Notes: generated from the letters alone by a model not told the origin. Numbered from the stretch's first letter, positions 46,297 through 55,384 are shown. The stretch is DNA of 64,000 bases from Paraglaciecola mesophila (GCF_009906955.1 NZ_CP047656.1:1753501-1817500), one strand, 5' to 3'. Translations and numbers: made by a program.

Positions 46297-46329
46297 ACTA
46301 TCCTATGTGAGATTTTCACATAGGATAGT
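46297..46329 (-). promoter_or_regulatory. Perfect 14-bp hairpin sequestering the eptA ribosome site
   Basis: ACTATCCTATGTGA and its exact reverse complement TCACATAGGATAGT are separated by five bases. In the eptA transcript the 3' arm contains AGGA (46304-46301), nine bases before the TTG start, so the stem would hide it. TTTATTTT follows the stem, so it could alternatively act as an attenuator or as a protein-bound operator. Confidence 0.6.
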
Positions 46330-46337
46330 GTTTAAAA

Positions 46338-46360
46338 CTTAGGCAATACTTAAGATTAAC
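46338..46360 (-). promoter_or_regulatory. PmrA-box-like site upstream of eptA
   Basis: Read on the minus strand: GTTAAT, CTTAAG, TATTG, CCTAAG. CTTAAG-N5-CCTAAG matches the PmrA box (CTTAAG-N5-CTTAAG) with one change. GTTAATCTTAAG, extended to 15 identical bases, recurs at 49637-49651. It ends 47 bases from the eptA start. Confidence 0.6.
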
Positions 46361-46405
46361 TGTAGCCTTCAGGCTTTTATACTTTTGTCCCGGAACGCCT
46401 TACCA

Positions 46406-48142
46406 TTACTCGCTATTATGGGTATTTAAAGGATAATAATAGGGTTTCAATTCAGTGTGCAATGGCGCTATCGCACAATTGGCCTTTTTCGCATCTGATG
46501 ATATCAACAGCCAATTTGCTCGATGAGCATAGCCAACCGGTTGCGCTTTGCTTAAATCGAAACACCCGCTAGACACGTCTTTCGCATCCACCAAAACATA
46601 GCGCTTATTATTGCCATCCGCTAACCACAGATACGCCGCATCCAGTTGTGCTTGGGTGTCAGTATGGTAACCAAAATGGATAACCGAATAAGGCGAAAAT
46701 AAAATAAACTGCTCTGAAAAATTCACCAACGCAATCGTCACATCCTGCTCTTGTACTATTTTCTGAATATTGCGAAAGACATTTTTAGGCGTCTTAACGT
46801 CATCTAACAATATATAACCCCATGTACTGTAACCGACCATGAGTAGCGCAATAAACAACGGCCAAGCTTTCCAGCAAGACTTTCGCGCACTAAACGCTGA
46901 ACTCGCCATGCCAAGCAGGCCAATAACGAAGAAGAATGACCAGGGTGAAATGCCAAATTTTGTTTCAAACTTCACTAAAAAAGGCACCTCTGCCAACCCA
47001 CCAAGCCCTGTTGCAATAAATATCGCAGATAACAGCACAACCACAGCCCACACTAGACGTGCTAACTTGGTATGCAAAATCAACTGCTGAATATAAGGCG
47101 CGCTAATTAAGCACAACATGGGCAGAGCCGGTAAAATATAGACGCCGCGCTTCCCTGGGCTAATACTGAAAAACAACATGACTAATACCACCCACACTGC
47201 GGGCAGCAGAATGCGTCCCTCACCGCTTTTTATCGCTCGATACCATTTGGGCACCAACCAAGGTAACGCAAGGCTGATTGGCAGCCAAAACAGCGGAATC
47301 ACTTCAATGATATAGTACCAAAACGGTTTAATGTGATGCCATGAGTCAGCGTAGCGCGTCACGGTTTGCCGAAATAAAATGTTATCACGATATTGAAACA
47401 AGGCTGGATCTTGACTTAGCTCGACTTGCACCAGCATAGGCAGCAACCACAATGCAATCGCTACAAACATGAACAGCGGACCGGCCAACCAGCGCCACAC
47501 GTCATAAGGTTTTGCTGTCATGCTGTTGTCGATAGCGCATTTTTTTTGATAAAAATAATAAGGGAGCAACAGCAATACAGGAAGAAACCCCACCCCTTTG
47601 GTAATCACCCCTATCCCCATAAAGAAGAATGCCATGTAATACCAACGCCAACGCCGCTCCAACAGCAAAAAACGCAGCAAGCCATAACAACCAAGCGTGA
47701 TCCAGCAAGTAACCATGGCATCTATTTGTGCGGTTTTGGCTTGCAGTAAAAACTGCAAACTAAACAGTAATAATCCCCCTGCGATTAAGGCTTCACTTCG
47801 CCCCCAAAAACGTTTACCAAGGTCATACACCAAATATATCGTTAGTAAACTTGCTAGGGCTGAAGGCAACAAAAATGCCACCTTGATTGAACCTGTAAGG
47901 TATAAAAAAAATGCTATCGCCCACATGAAAATAGGTGGCTTGTCAGGGTAGTACTCTGCGCCTCTCGTCGGGAAAAACCACTGCCCAGTTTCAACCATTT
48001 CCTTTGCTACCTGCGCAAATCTAGGCTCGTCTGCCGGCCACGGGTCTCTATATCCTAAGCCGATAAAAATTAGCACACTCGCTACCAATAAAAGGGCGAT
48101 GCGCCCGTACCAATACAGCTGGTCTTTATCGTTTATATTCAT
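46406..48142 (-). CDS. ArnT-like glycosyltransferase family 39 membrane protein
   Basis: 578 residues from ATG 48142 (an in-frame GTG at 48157 overlaps the previous stop and is an alternative). The first periplasmic loop has GYRDPWPADEPRFAQVAKEMVETGQWFFPTRG, with the catalytic Asp-Glu (DEPR) typical of polyprenyl-phosphate sugar transferases, and YYPDKPPIFMW. About twelve membrane helices follow, then a soluble C-terminal domain of about 120 residues. ArnT-type enzymes move a sugar, classically 4-amino-arabinose, onto lipid A. No arnA-arnB genes are present, so another sugar is likely, supplied by the GT2 enzyme of the same operon. Confidence 0.88.
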   Translation of the reverse strand: MNINDKDQLYWYGRIALLLVASVLIFIGLGYRDPWPADEPRFAQVAKEMVETGQWFFPTRGAEYYPDKPPIFMWAIAFFLYLTGSIKVAFLLPSALASLLTIYLVYDLGKRFWGRSEALIAGGLLLFSLQFLLQAKTAQIDAMVTCWITLGCYGLLRFLLLERRWRWYYMAFFFMGIGVITKGVGFLPVLLLLPYYFYQKKCAIDNSMTAKPYDVWRWLAGPLFMFVAIALWLLPMLVQVELSQDPALFQYRDNILFRQTVTRYADSWHHIKPFWYYIIEVIPLFWLPISLALPWLVPKWYRAIKSGEGRILLPAVWVVLVMLFFSISPGKRGVYILPALPMLCLISAPYIQQLILHTKLARLVWAVVVLLSAIFIATGLGGLAEVPFLVKFETKFGISPWSFFFVIGLLGMASSAFSARKSCWKAWPLFIALLMVGYSTWGYILLDDVKTPKNVFRNIQKIVQEQDVTIALVNFSEQFILFSPYSVIHFGYHTDTQAQLDAAYLWLADGNNKRYVLVDAKDVSSGCFDLSKAQPVGYAHRANWLLISSDAKKANCAIAPLHTELKPYYYPLNTHNSE

Positions 48143-48149
48143 TTGCTTG

Positions 48150-48842
48150 CTATGCACCCATTTTCACATTCATCTCGGTAGGATCATTCGGTTTGCTTGA
48201 GAACTGATAACGATATTTTTGCAGAATATACCCGCCTAAAACGCTTGTTAGGCCAAGCAGAACAACACTGATAACAAGATTAGCGCTATCGTTAATCAGC
48301 AAGCCTTTACCCATTACGGCAAATATGAGCATTTGAGGTACATAACCAATGGTCGAGCCAGCGATAAACGGCATCACTTTCACATTTGTCACACCCACGA
48401 GTAGATTCGTCAGCAGGTTATTACCAACCGGCAACAACCTTACAAATATGCTTTTAATAAACGCGTCTTGCGCTAAAAAACGGTTTATCTTGGTCATTTT
48501 CCCTGAAAAGTATCGTTGAATAAGCGGCTTAGCAAAATATCGAGCTATGCACATCACGACTAAACAACTCACGGTAGCAGCCAAGGTTGAATAAATCAGT
48601 CCTTGTGCCACTCCAAAGGCATACCCCCCCATAAACGCAACGAGTTGCCTTGGCAGTCCAATTGACAACAAGAGCACAGAAACACCAATGAAATTGATTA
48701 TCCCAGTGATGCCGTTATGACGTGTATGTGCATCAATCCACTGCTGATTGAATGTATCTATTCCAGGAAATTGCGTTGCAATGTGGCTCACACAAAGCAA
48801 CACAATTGCCAGTAAGAATAGTCGTAGCAGATTGCTTATCAT
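48150..48842 (-). CDS. VTT-domain (TVP38/DedA-like) membrane protein
   Basis: 230 residues. A leading helix (6-22) is followed by the VTT domain: LPRQLVAFMGGYAFGVAQGLIYS, then FIKSIFVRLLPVGNNLLTNLLVGVTNV and FIAGSTIGYVPQMLIFAVMGKG. DedA-superfamily proteins move lipids such as undecaprenyl phosphate between leaflets, and DedA loss sensitises bacteria to polymyxin. It sits between the GT2 gene (overlap 4 bases) and the GT39 gene (overlap by alternative start, otherwise 7 bases), so it probably recycles or flips the sugar carrier they use. Confidence 0.88.
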   Translation of the reverse strand: MISNLLRLFLLAIVLLCVSHIATQFPGIDTFNQQWIDAHTRHNGITGIINFIGVSVLLLSIGLPRQLVAFMGGYAFGVAQGLIYSTLAATVSCLVVMCIARYFAKPLIQRYFSGKMTKINRFLAQDAFIKSIFVRLLPVGNNLLTNLLVGVTNVKVMPFIAGSTIGYVPQMLIFAVMGKGLLINDSANLVISVVLLGLTSVLGGYILQKYRYQFSSKPNDPTEMNVKMGA

Positions 48843-49567
48843 CGCTCAACAACTACAACAATATCTTTGATTTTGCAGCGTTTTTGTAACCACAGTACGC
48901 CAACTATGTCCACTATCCCCACACCAAGCCGGCCCAACATGTTGTACTTGGACTGGCCGTATTGCCTATCTCTGTGGTTCACATCGTTCACCTCAACCAC
49001 GCCACCTAGGCGACTCACCAACGCAGGGATAAAACGATGCATGTGATCAAAGTAGGGAAGCGCTAAGAACGTTTGTTTTGGCAAAACCTTTAAGCCACAC
49101 CCCGTATCTGGGGTATTGTCACCCAAGATGTTGCTACGAATACGATTCGCAATGCGTGATTGCACACGTTTCCACGTTGTATCCTTTCTATTCTTACGAT
49201 TACCCGCGATGCAAAAGTCGCTGCCAATCGGCATCGCTAAAGCTCGCTCTACAAGTGTTGGAATATCAGCAGGATCGTTCTGTCCATCAGCATCAAGTGT
49301 AACGACAAGCTCTCCATTAGCGTGCTTCACACCCGTCCATATCGCCGTACTTTGGCCAACGGAATATTTATGTTTGATCACCGATAATCGCCCATAGTCG
49401 CCGCGTTTTAGTTCACAAAGCCGTTGATAGGTACCATCTGTGCTACCATCGTCAACATAAATAATCTCAAAATCATGAATATCATCCAGCGCCTTATAGA
49501 TTTCAGTTACCACTGGCGCTACATTTTCTTCTTCATTTTTTGCTGGTATCACTATCGAAATTTTCAC
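48839..49567 (-). CDS. Family 2 glycosyltransferase, polyprenyl-phosphate sugar synthase type
   Basis: 242 residues. The GT-A fold starts KISIVIPAKNEEENVAPVV with IIYVDDGSTDGTY, VVTLDADGQNDPADI (DxD) and TGCGLKVLPKQTFLALPYFDHMHRFIPALV. It has the dolichyl-phosphate-mannose-synthase-like layout without long C-terminal membrane helices. It should load a sugar onto undecaprenyl phosphate for the GT39 enzyme downstream. The start is GTG at 49567 with GAGG about six bases upstream. A CTTAAG-type motif lies 71 bases upstream, divergent from the two-component regulator. Confidence 0.9.
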   Translation of the reverse strand: MKISIVIPAKNEEENVAPVVTEIYKALDDIHDFEIIYVDDGSTDGTYQRLCELKRGDYGRLSVIKHKYSVGQSTAIWTGVKHANGELVVTLDADGQNDPADIPTLVERALAMPIGSDFCIAGNRKNRKDTTWKRVQSRIANRIRSNILGDNTPDTGCGLKVLPKQTFLALPYFDHMHRFIPALVSRLGGVVEVNDVNHRDRQYGQSKYNMLGRLGVGIVDIVGVLWLQKRCKIKDIVVVVER

Positions 49568-49637
49568 TCTGCCCTCATATCTCTAGCTGACGTTCGATCC
49601 CACCGATTAGGCGAAATTGTGACAGTAGCAGGTGAAA

Positions 49638-49649
49638 CTTAAGATTAAC
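49638..49649 (-). promoter_or_regulatory. CTTAAG-type site upstream of the GT2 operon
   Basis: GTTAATCTTAAG on the minus strand; the surrounding 15 bases (49637-49651) are identical to those upstream of eptA. The second half-site is weak (CCTGCT). Together with the site at 49690 it lies in the 181-base gap shared with the regulator gene. Confidence 0.5.
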
Positions 49650-49689
49650 TGATGAAAAACTGTCCCTTTGGTTTATCTTATTTTCCTCA

Positions 49690-49701
49690 GTGAATCTTAA
49701 G
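49690..49701 (+). promoter_or_regulatory. CTTAAG-type site upstream of the regulator gene
   Basis: GTGAATCTTAAG matches the eptA and GT2 sites at 11 of 12 positions but in the opposite orientation, towards the regulator gene 48 bases downstream. It suggests autoregulation. Confidence 0.5.
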
Positions 49702-49748
49702 AAACCAAAGGTATACTAAGGGTATGCTCAATCAACCCATTGGATATG

Positions 49749-50438
49749 ATGCGAATATTACTCATTGAAGATTCAGCCTCGCTCAGAAATAGCTTAAGTA
49801 TTGGACTGGACAAACTCGGTTATTCGGTAGACGTTGCAGCGGATGGCAGTGAAGGCTTAAGTATGGCCCTTATGGGTAATTACGACCTTGTTATCCTTGA
49901 TTTAATGTTGCCTGAAATAGATGGGCTAGCCATTTTAAAAGCGCTAAGAAAAAAGAATCTTGATGTGCGAGTTTTAATATTGTCCGCTCGCGCTGAAACA
50001 AACGATAAAGTCAGTGGCATTCTTGCAGGTGCCGACGACTACCTAACCAAACCTTTCTCTTTTGATGAATTGAGTGCGCGTTTAGTTAATCTAATGAGGC
50101 GAGGCCCTGCAGTCCAAGCAAACGACAAAATAGTCGTAGCTGGTTTTACCTTAGACTTGCAAATCAAGTCCTTAATGTATGCCAACCAAAGTATTGAGCT
50201 TACCCCGAACGAATATAAAATCATCGAATGTATGTTTTTAAATCGAGACCGAGTCGTCACGTCGGAAAAATTGAGCGAGTATCTTTCTGGCAACTATGAC
50301 TACATATCAAAAAACGCCATAGAAGCGCATTTATCGTCCGCCAGAAAAAAGACCCGCAATATAGGGGCGACCCTACCCATCAAAAGCAAACGTGGTTTTG
50401 GCTATAAAGTTGTTGAGCTAAATGAAATCAATTCGTAA
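49749..50438 (+). CDS. OmpR-family response regulator (PmrA-like)
   Basis: 229 residues from ATG 49749 (ATG 49746 and TTG 49740 are also in frame). The receiver begins MRILLIEDSASLRNSL, with phosphoacceptor Asp51 in LVILDLMLPEIDG and Lys in DDYLTKPFSFDEL. The C-terminal winged helix has IELTPNEYKIIECMFLNRDRVV and KTRNIGATLPIKSKRGFGYKV. It is cotranscribed with a sensor kinase (17-base overlap) and divergent from lipid-modification genes bearing a shared CTTAAG motif, supporting a PmrAB-like role. The name pmrA is not claimed. Confidence 0.9.
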   Translation: MRILLIEDSASLRNSLSIGLDKLGYSVDVAADGSEGLSMALMGNYDLVILDLMLPEIDGLAILKALRKKNLDVRVLILSARAETNDKVSGILAGADDYLTKPFSFDELSARLVNLMRRGPAVQANDKIVVAGFTLDLQIKSLMYANQSIELTPNEYKIIECMFLNRDRVVTSEKLSEYLSGNYDYISKNAIEAHLSSARKKTRNIGATLPIKSKRGFGYKVVELNEINS

Positions 50439-51846
50439 AACCTTAACCAGACGACTTTCAATCGTCATCTCAATACTGGTGATAAGCGTATTGTTGGCAG
50501 CCGACATTGGGGTAGATAATTGGGTTGAAAATGAGTTCAACCATGCCATGAGGGCTAAAATCGGCTTATTGCAAACCTTAGTTAGGCAGGATACAGACGG
50601 CATAAACTTCCACTTCTCAGGCGAATACTTACCTGAGTTCAAAGGGGTAGATTCACCTGAGTATTTTCAGCTTTGGCATAACAACAAAGCATTTAAAAAA
50701 TCGGCGACGCTATCCTTATACAAAGACAATAAGTTGCCGTTAATCACAATCAATTTAAATGAGTTTGTTATTAATGACATGACCCTACCTGACGGACGTT
50801 CAGGAAGAATAGTCTACTCTAAATTTATCCCTCAAATGGAAGAAGAGCTAGCTGGCGAATCAAAGCCAACAGCCTCACCTATGGTCATTGCCTATGCAAC
50901 ATCTGTTGAACTATTAAACTTTACTTTGTGGTTTATTGATGTCGCATTCATTCTAGCCTTGATCCTCGTTCCTCTCGTCGTCAGATTTGTTGTAAAGAAC
51001 ACGGTTTCTTATTCTTTAACACCGATTGATAACTTGAACGAAAAAATAAGAGAAATGCGTTTCAGTGATCCGCTCTCTCGAACCGTCTTCGAAAACGATG
51101 TAGAAGAATTATCACCTATCACAGACAGTATTAATCACTTCATTGAAGATAACTACTCACTGTATGTTCGCGAAAAACGGCTGACGTCTGATATTGCCCA
51201 TGAACTTAAAACGCCGGTCACTGAGTTAATTAACATGACCGAAGTGGCACTTAAATTCCCAGGAGAAGATAGGTTAGAAAGAGACTTCAAACCGACTGTT
51301 CTTCAAATCGCAAATCGAATGAAAAGCATCATATCGGGTTTGATGCTTCTTCAGAAATACAGTCATCAACGTCTACACTTAGCTGACGACATCAATCTCA
51401 ATGTACTTATCGATAACATTACTCAACAAAAAGATTTTAAGAGCCTCTGTATTGATATTGAATCCACACGCACAACAATTATCAAAAGTAATCGAATGGC
51501 CATAGAGTCCATAGTGAATAATCTATTTGATAATGCCATTGAGCACAGTAAAAACGAAACGCCCATCAAGGTAGCACTAACAAGCGATAAACAAGGAAAA
51601 GTAAAATTCACCATCAGCAATACAATGAAGGTTCCACTTACCGAGCACGATCTCTCTCAGATGTTTGATCCGCTTTGGCAAAAAGACAATGCAAGAAGTT
51701 CAGAGAACAATTTTGGGCTAGGCCTCTGTATTGTTAAGACCCTTTGTGATGCTGTTAACGCCCAAATTTCAGTCAGTGTTGAAGAAATGAAAATATTTTT
51801 TAGTGTCACGTTCCCTGAGAACCCTGTTACTGCCACTGCTCGTTAG
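50422..51846 (+). CDS. Sensor histidine kinase (PmrB/QseC-like)
   Basis: 474 residues. Two membrane helices (about 11-29 and 166-190) enclose a 135-residue periplasmic sensor domain containing PEFKGVDSPEYFQLW, a pattern I recall from QseC-type N-terminal domains. A HAMP-like linker is followed by the His motif RLTSDIAHELKTPVTEL (His260), N-box IESIVNNLFDNAIEHS and G-box NNFGLGLCIVKTL. It phosphorylates the regulator encoded immediately upstream. The periplasmic domain lacks the ExxE iron motif of enteric PmrB in an obvious form, so the signal is unknown. Confidence 0.9.
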   Translation: MKSIRKTLTRRLSIVISILVISVLLAADIGVDNWVENEFNHAMRAKIGLLQTLVRQDTDGINFHFSGEYLPEFKGVDSPEYFQLWHNNKAFKKSATLSLYKDNKLPLITINLNEFVINDMTLPDGRSGRIVYSKFIPQMEEELAGESKPTASPMVIAYATSVELLNFTLWFIDVAFILALILVPLVVRFVVKNTVSYSLTPIDNLNEKIREMRFSDPLSRTVFENDVEELSPITDSINHFIEDNYSLYVREKRLTSDIAHELKTPVTELINMTEVALKFPGEDRLERDFKPTVLQIANRMKSIISGLMLLQKYSHQRLHLADDINLNVLIDNITQQKDFKSLCIDIESTRTTIIKSNRMAIESIVNNLFDNAIEHSKNETPIKVALTSDKQGKVKFTISNTMKVPLTEHDLSQMFDPLWQKDNARSSENNFGLGLCIVKTLCDAVNAQISVSVEEMKIFFSVTFPENPVTATAR

Positions 51847-51938
51847 TGTAAAAATACAGTTGGCCAAAAACGAACTTGCCCCTTCTTTAAAGCTCGTCAT
51901 TCACGCTGACGTACCCAGCAAATAATGGATGAATAGAT

Positions 51939-53132
51939 TTAATACAAGAAGATAAATACGCCATAAAATATACTGACGCATATGCCTATAGCTGACACCC
52001 AGCCCAGTGCTTTCATGTGAGAAAAAGCTTGGCGCCAAATGCGTCTGCGTGGTTTTAGCTCATGGCGTGAGATACGCGCCACACGCATACCGTACATATA
52101 GGTTCCTGTCACAGTAAGCCCCGTCAGAAAAAGACCAAACATAAAATATACTATTTTACTAAACATGCCTCCCCAGACGCCAAAATGTAATGGGTCGGCA
52201 GCTTCTGAAATACGGTTGTGCACACTTAAATCACGGCCATCATGGTGCTGAATAAGCTGCCCTGTAGCAGGGTCGAATGTGACGAAATTCGCTCTGGGGC
52301 GCACGAGTAGAGCGCGGCCTTGGCCTTGGATCTCTATCACGTCTGATGATTCCTTGGCAAAATTAACCCGTTCAATAGCCAGTTCAGGAAACACCCGCTG
52401 CGTGTCTAACAACATTGCCGCAAATGTGGGTATGCTTGGCATCTTTTGGTTAGCTAACGCCTCTGTACTAGTTGCTGTTAGGCGCCCAGGGCTTGTGGCA
52501 TCGGCCCCCCAGCGTTCAGCTAAATACCAGCAGCCGGTCACACTAATGATCAGCAAAAACCATAAGCTCCACACGCCCACTAATCGATGTAAATCGACCC
52601 AGCGTGTTTTGCGATGCTGCCAGCGCGGCGCGCGAAAAAAGTGCTTCCACCATCCTTTGTAGATATACATACTCGACACCAACATCGCCATCATTACCAC
52701 GGCGAATAGGCTAACAAGGGTGATACCTAGGGTTAATGGCAACATGAGGTGACGATGCAACATACGAAAAAAACGTTGCCAGTTAAGCCAGCGCCCATCA
52801 CCGAGATAGCCCCCAGTGGTAGGATGAAAAAACATTCGGTGGCGCTGCTTATCTTTATCAAGGTAGATAACTTCAGCACTAAACCAGCGATGTAAAGGGG
52901 CTTGAATAGAGCGCAATGAATTAACCGGTACTTGCTGTTGGGCACCAGTGTAGATTTTCTGCCAATTCATCCCCTCAACACTTGATGGTGCAACCCGTTT
53001 GGCTGGGTTAGCTAGCCAATCTAGCTCGTTAGAGATAACAGCCAACGTGCCACTGAGCACGATAAAGCACAGCATAATCGCCAACTTCACTCCAAGCCAG
53101 CTGTGAACGCTAAACCAATTTGCTCTATTCAA
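51939..53132 (-). CDS. PepSY-associated membrane protein (putative siderophore-linked reductase)
   Basis: 397 residues with four membrane helices. Motifs are typical of the PepSY TM family: FSVHSWLGVKLAIMLCFIVLSGTLAVIS, HRWFSAEVIY, RMLHRHLMLPLTLGI, DLHRLVGVWSLWFLLIISVTG and DPLHFGVWGGMFSKIVYFMFG. The paired His residues in helices could bind haem, and members are often encoded beside TonB siderophore receptors, where they are thought to reduce ferric siderophore at the inner membrane. It follows the receptor gene by 46 bases on the same strand. Confidence 0.88.
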   Translation of the reverse strand: MNRANWFSVHSWLGVKLAIMLCFIVLSGTLAVISNELDWLANPAKRVAPSSVEGMNWQKIYTGAQQQVPVNSLRSIQAPLHRWFSAEVIYLDKDKQRHRMFFHPTTGGYLGDGRWLNWQRFFRMLHRHLMLPLTLGITLVSLFAVVMMAMLVSSMYIYKGWWKHFFRAPRWQHRKTRWVDLHRLVGVWSLWFLLIISVTGCWYLAERWGADATSPGRLTATSTEALANQKMPSIPTFAAMLLDTQRVFPELAIERVNFAKESSDVIEIQGQGRALLVRPRANFVTFDPATGQLIQHHDGRDLSVHNRISEAADPLHFGVWGGMFSKIVYFMFGLFLTGLTVTGTYMYGMRVARISRHELKPRRRIWRQAFSHMKALGWVSAIGICVSIFYGVFIFLY

Positions 53133-53178
53133 TGTGCACTATCCAATGTGTTGCGCCAAACCCCTTATTCATAATGCA

Positions 53179-55311
53179 TTAAAAGTCGTATTTTAGCTGG
53201 GCAATGATTTCTCTAGGTTGCCCGGGGAAATGACCATTTCGCTGGCTAAAACCACTGACCGCATACTCCTTATCAAATACATTATTCACGTTTAGGCTAA
53301 GCAGTATGTTGTCCCATTTGGTTGTCCAGCTAGCGTCAAATACGGTAAACGCTTTGACTTTTTGCGCGTCTGAGCTGATTTGCTCACTCACATAGTTCAC
53401 CCCAAAGGCAACAGACGAATTGAGACTATGCAAGGCATAGCGTCCCCACAAGCCCGCTTGATGTCGGGGCGCATTCACAAAGCGATCGCCTTCACCAAAG
53501 GTATTGTTTGAACTGCCGTCAACCACTATGGTGTCATTGTACGCGTAGTTGGCGGTGACACTTAGTTCATCGGTAATATCACCGACTAAAGTAAACTCAG
53601 CCCCATCACTTTCCACTACCCCAAAGTTAATCAGAGCTGATTCCGTGTCGTCATTTTCTCCTTCAATATAATTAGGATTGCTGGCCACTAAGTTCTCTTT
53701 ACTGATGTGATACACGGCAAAGGTGGTCATTATACTGCCGCCTAACCATTCGTTTTTCACCCCAAACTCTATTGAATCCCCAGTTACAGGCTCAAGATCT
53801 GTCACACTGGCATCTGCTTGGTCCGTGGCGTCTACCGGATTAAAGCTTTCCGAGTAATTGGCATAGAAAGACATAGTAGTCAGTGGCTTAAAGGTTAACC
53901 CAGAGCGAAAGGTCACATCGTGATCACCGTACTCATAGCCGCTTTCTTTGTCCCGTTCTTCAAAGTGATCAAAGCGAGCACCCAGCATTAATGTCCATTT
54001 ATCGGCTAACTGCACCATGTCTTGTAGATACAAGCCTTGGCGGTTGCGCCGAATACCGTCTCTATTTTGATCCGTCAGGTTGTAGGTGCTTGGGTCCGTT
54101 TCACCATAATTAAGGTTAAAAATATTGAGGTTGCCTACTCCGTCAGCTTCATAACGAGCACGTAAATAATCATATTCAGTATCGACGTAATGCCAATCTC
54201 CACCAAATAATAACTGATGCTCCAAACCTGCCATTTTAAAATCATAAACAAAATCAGTTGTCAGGCTCACCTCATCATTCGCCCGATATTGGTCGCGATA
54301 TTCACGACGAATCGTTTCATCATCAATATTCGCTAGCCCATCACCATTCACATCCACCCAACTTTGTGATTCATGGTACGCCTGGTCGCGCTCATTGGTC
54401 ATCAGTCTTAGGGTCGAATTTACATTCAATGCATCATTGAAACTATGCTCAAGGGTCGATTGCACCACCCAGGCGGTCATATCCTGATAATCGCCCTTTT
54501 CATTGGCGTTATAGCTTCGGTCGACCAAAAAATTACCGTTATCATCAACCGGAACGCCTCGTAGCCGATGGCCCCCAAGGTTTTGTACTATGTAGTCAAA
54601 TGTGGTGGTCAGGCGCGTATCATCACTAAAATCGTGCAGTAACCCAGCGACCAATTCGATATTTTCCATATCTGCATTGTTGCGAAAACTGTCTTGAGAC
54701 TCATAGAATCCACCAAGACGATACGCTGTAGTGTTCGTTACTGCGCCTGTGGCTTCAGCTGAAATACCATACAAATCGTAGTTACCAACAGTAACATTCA
54801 CATTTGACGCTTCATTGTAGGTTGGCTTTTTAGTCACATAATTGATCATGCCACCGGGCTCACCACCACCATAAAGCGCAGCAGCTGGGCCTTTGAGCAC
54901 CTCTACCCTATCCACATTGAATAAATCGGGTACGCTAAATCCTGAATATGGGTCACCTCTTACGCCGTCATAAAACACATTGCCATCATCACGAAAACCA
55001 CGAAATGTCACCCCTGAATAGCTGTACTCACTAACACCCGCGATGGAGCGGTACAAATCAGTAATATCACGGGCGGCTTGATCAGAAATAAGTTGTTCCG
55101 TTAACACCTGTGCAGACATAGGTATGTCAAGCAACTCCGCATCTGTTTTAGTGCCCAATTTAGTGCGGGTGTCCAAATAGAATTGCTGGGCACGCCCCGT
55201 CACTTCTAAATGTTCAATGGCTTCGTTTTGGCCTTGGGCTACAACCCCTGAACTCAAGCCTAATGCCGTTATACCTGATAAAAAACAACCGAAAGGAACC
55301 TTGCGAGCCAT
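53179..55311 (-). CDS. TonB-dependent siderophore receptor
   Basis: 710 residues. A signal peptide (SGVVAQG) is followed by a plug with IPMSAQVLTEQLISDQAARDI, VTFRGFRDDGNVFYDGVRGDPYSGF and VEVLKGPAAALYGGGEPGGMINYVTKKP, the siderophore-receptor signature. The barrel ends PREIIAQLKYDF. It resembles FhuA/FoxA-type ferrichrome or hydroxamate receptors. A Fur-type box overlaps its promoter. It lies next to, but divergent from, the B12 riboswitch operon; the plug motifs are those of siderophore receptors, so I do not call it BtuB. Confidence 0.93.
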   Translation of the reverse strand: MARKVPFGCFLSGITALGLSSGVVAQGQNEAIEHLEVTGRAQQFYLDTRTKLGTKTDAELLDIPMSAQVLTEQLISDQAARDITDLYRSIAGVSEYSYSGVTFRGFRDDGNVFYDGVRGDPYSGFSVPDLFNVDRVEVLKGPAAALYGGGEPGGMINYVTKKPTYNEASNVNVTVGNYDLYGISAEATGAVTNTTAYRLGGFYESQDSFRNNADMENIELVAGLLHDFSDDTRLTTTFDYIVQNLGGHRLRGVPVDDNGNFLVDRSYNANEKGDYQDMTAWVVQSTLEHSFNDALNVNSTLRLMTNERDQAYHESQSWVDVNGDGLANIDDETIRREYRDQYRANDEVSLTTDFVYDFKMAGLEHQLLFGGDWHYVDTEYDYLRARYEADGVGNLNIFNLNYGETDPSTYNLTDQNRDGIRRNRQGLYLQDMVQLADKWTLMLGARFDHFEERDKESGYEYGDHDVTFRSGLTFKPLTTMSFYANYSESFNPVDATDQADASVTDLEPVTGDSIEFGVKNEWLGGSIMTTFAVYHISKENLVASNPNYIEGENDDTESALINFGVVESDGAEFTLVGDITDELSVTANYAYNDTIVVDGSSNNTFGEGDRFVNAPRHQAGLWGRYALHSLNSSVAFGVNYVSEQISSDAQKVKAFTVFDASWTTKWDNILLSLNVNNVFDKEYAVSGFSQRNGHFPGQPREIIAQLKYDF

Positions 55312-55355
55312 TAATTAAACTTCCTACTCAAAATGTGGGCCAGAAAAAGGCGCAC

Positions 55356-55384
55356 ACCATACAGTTAATGAGAATGATTTTCAA
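55356..55384 (-). promoter_or_regulatory. Fur box overlapping the siderophore receptor promoter
   Basis: TGAGAATGATTTTCA (55369-55383) agrees with the 15-base Fur core TGATAATGATAATCA at 12 positions. On the minus strand TTGAAA (55384-55379), a 17-base spacer and TATGGT (55361-55356) form a promoter that the box covers, as expected for iron repression. The start codon is 58 bases downstream of the box, with AGGAAG before it. Confidence 0.75.

Noticed and set aside
53179..55311. TonB receptor next to the B12 riboswitch considered as BtuB
   Set aside because: It is transcribed away from the riboswitch, has a Fur-type box, and carries siderophore-receptor plug motifs and a PepSY partner.
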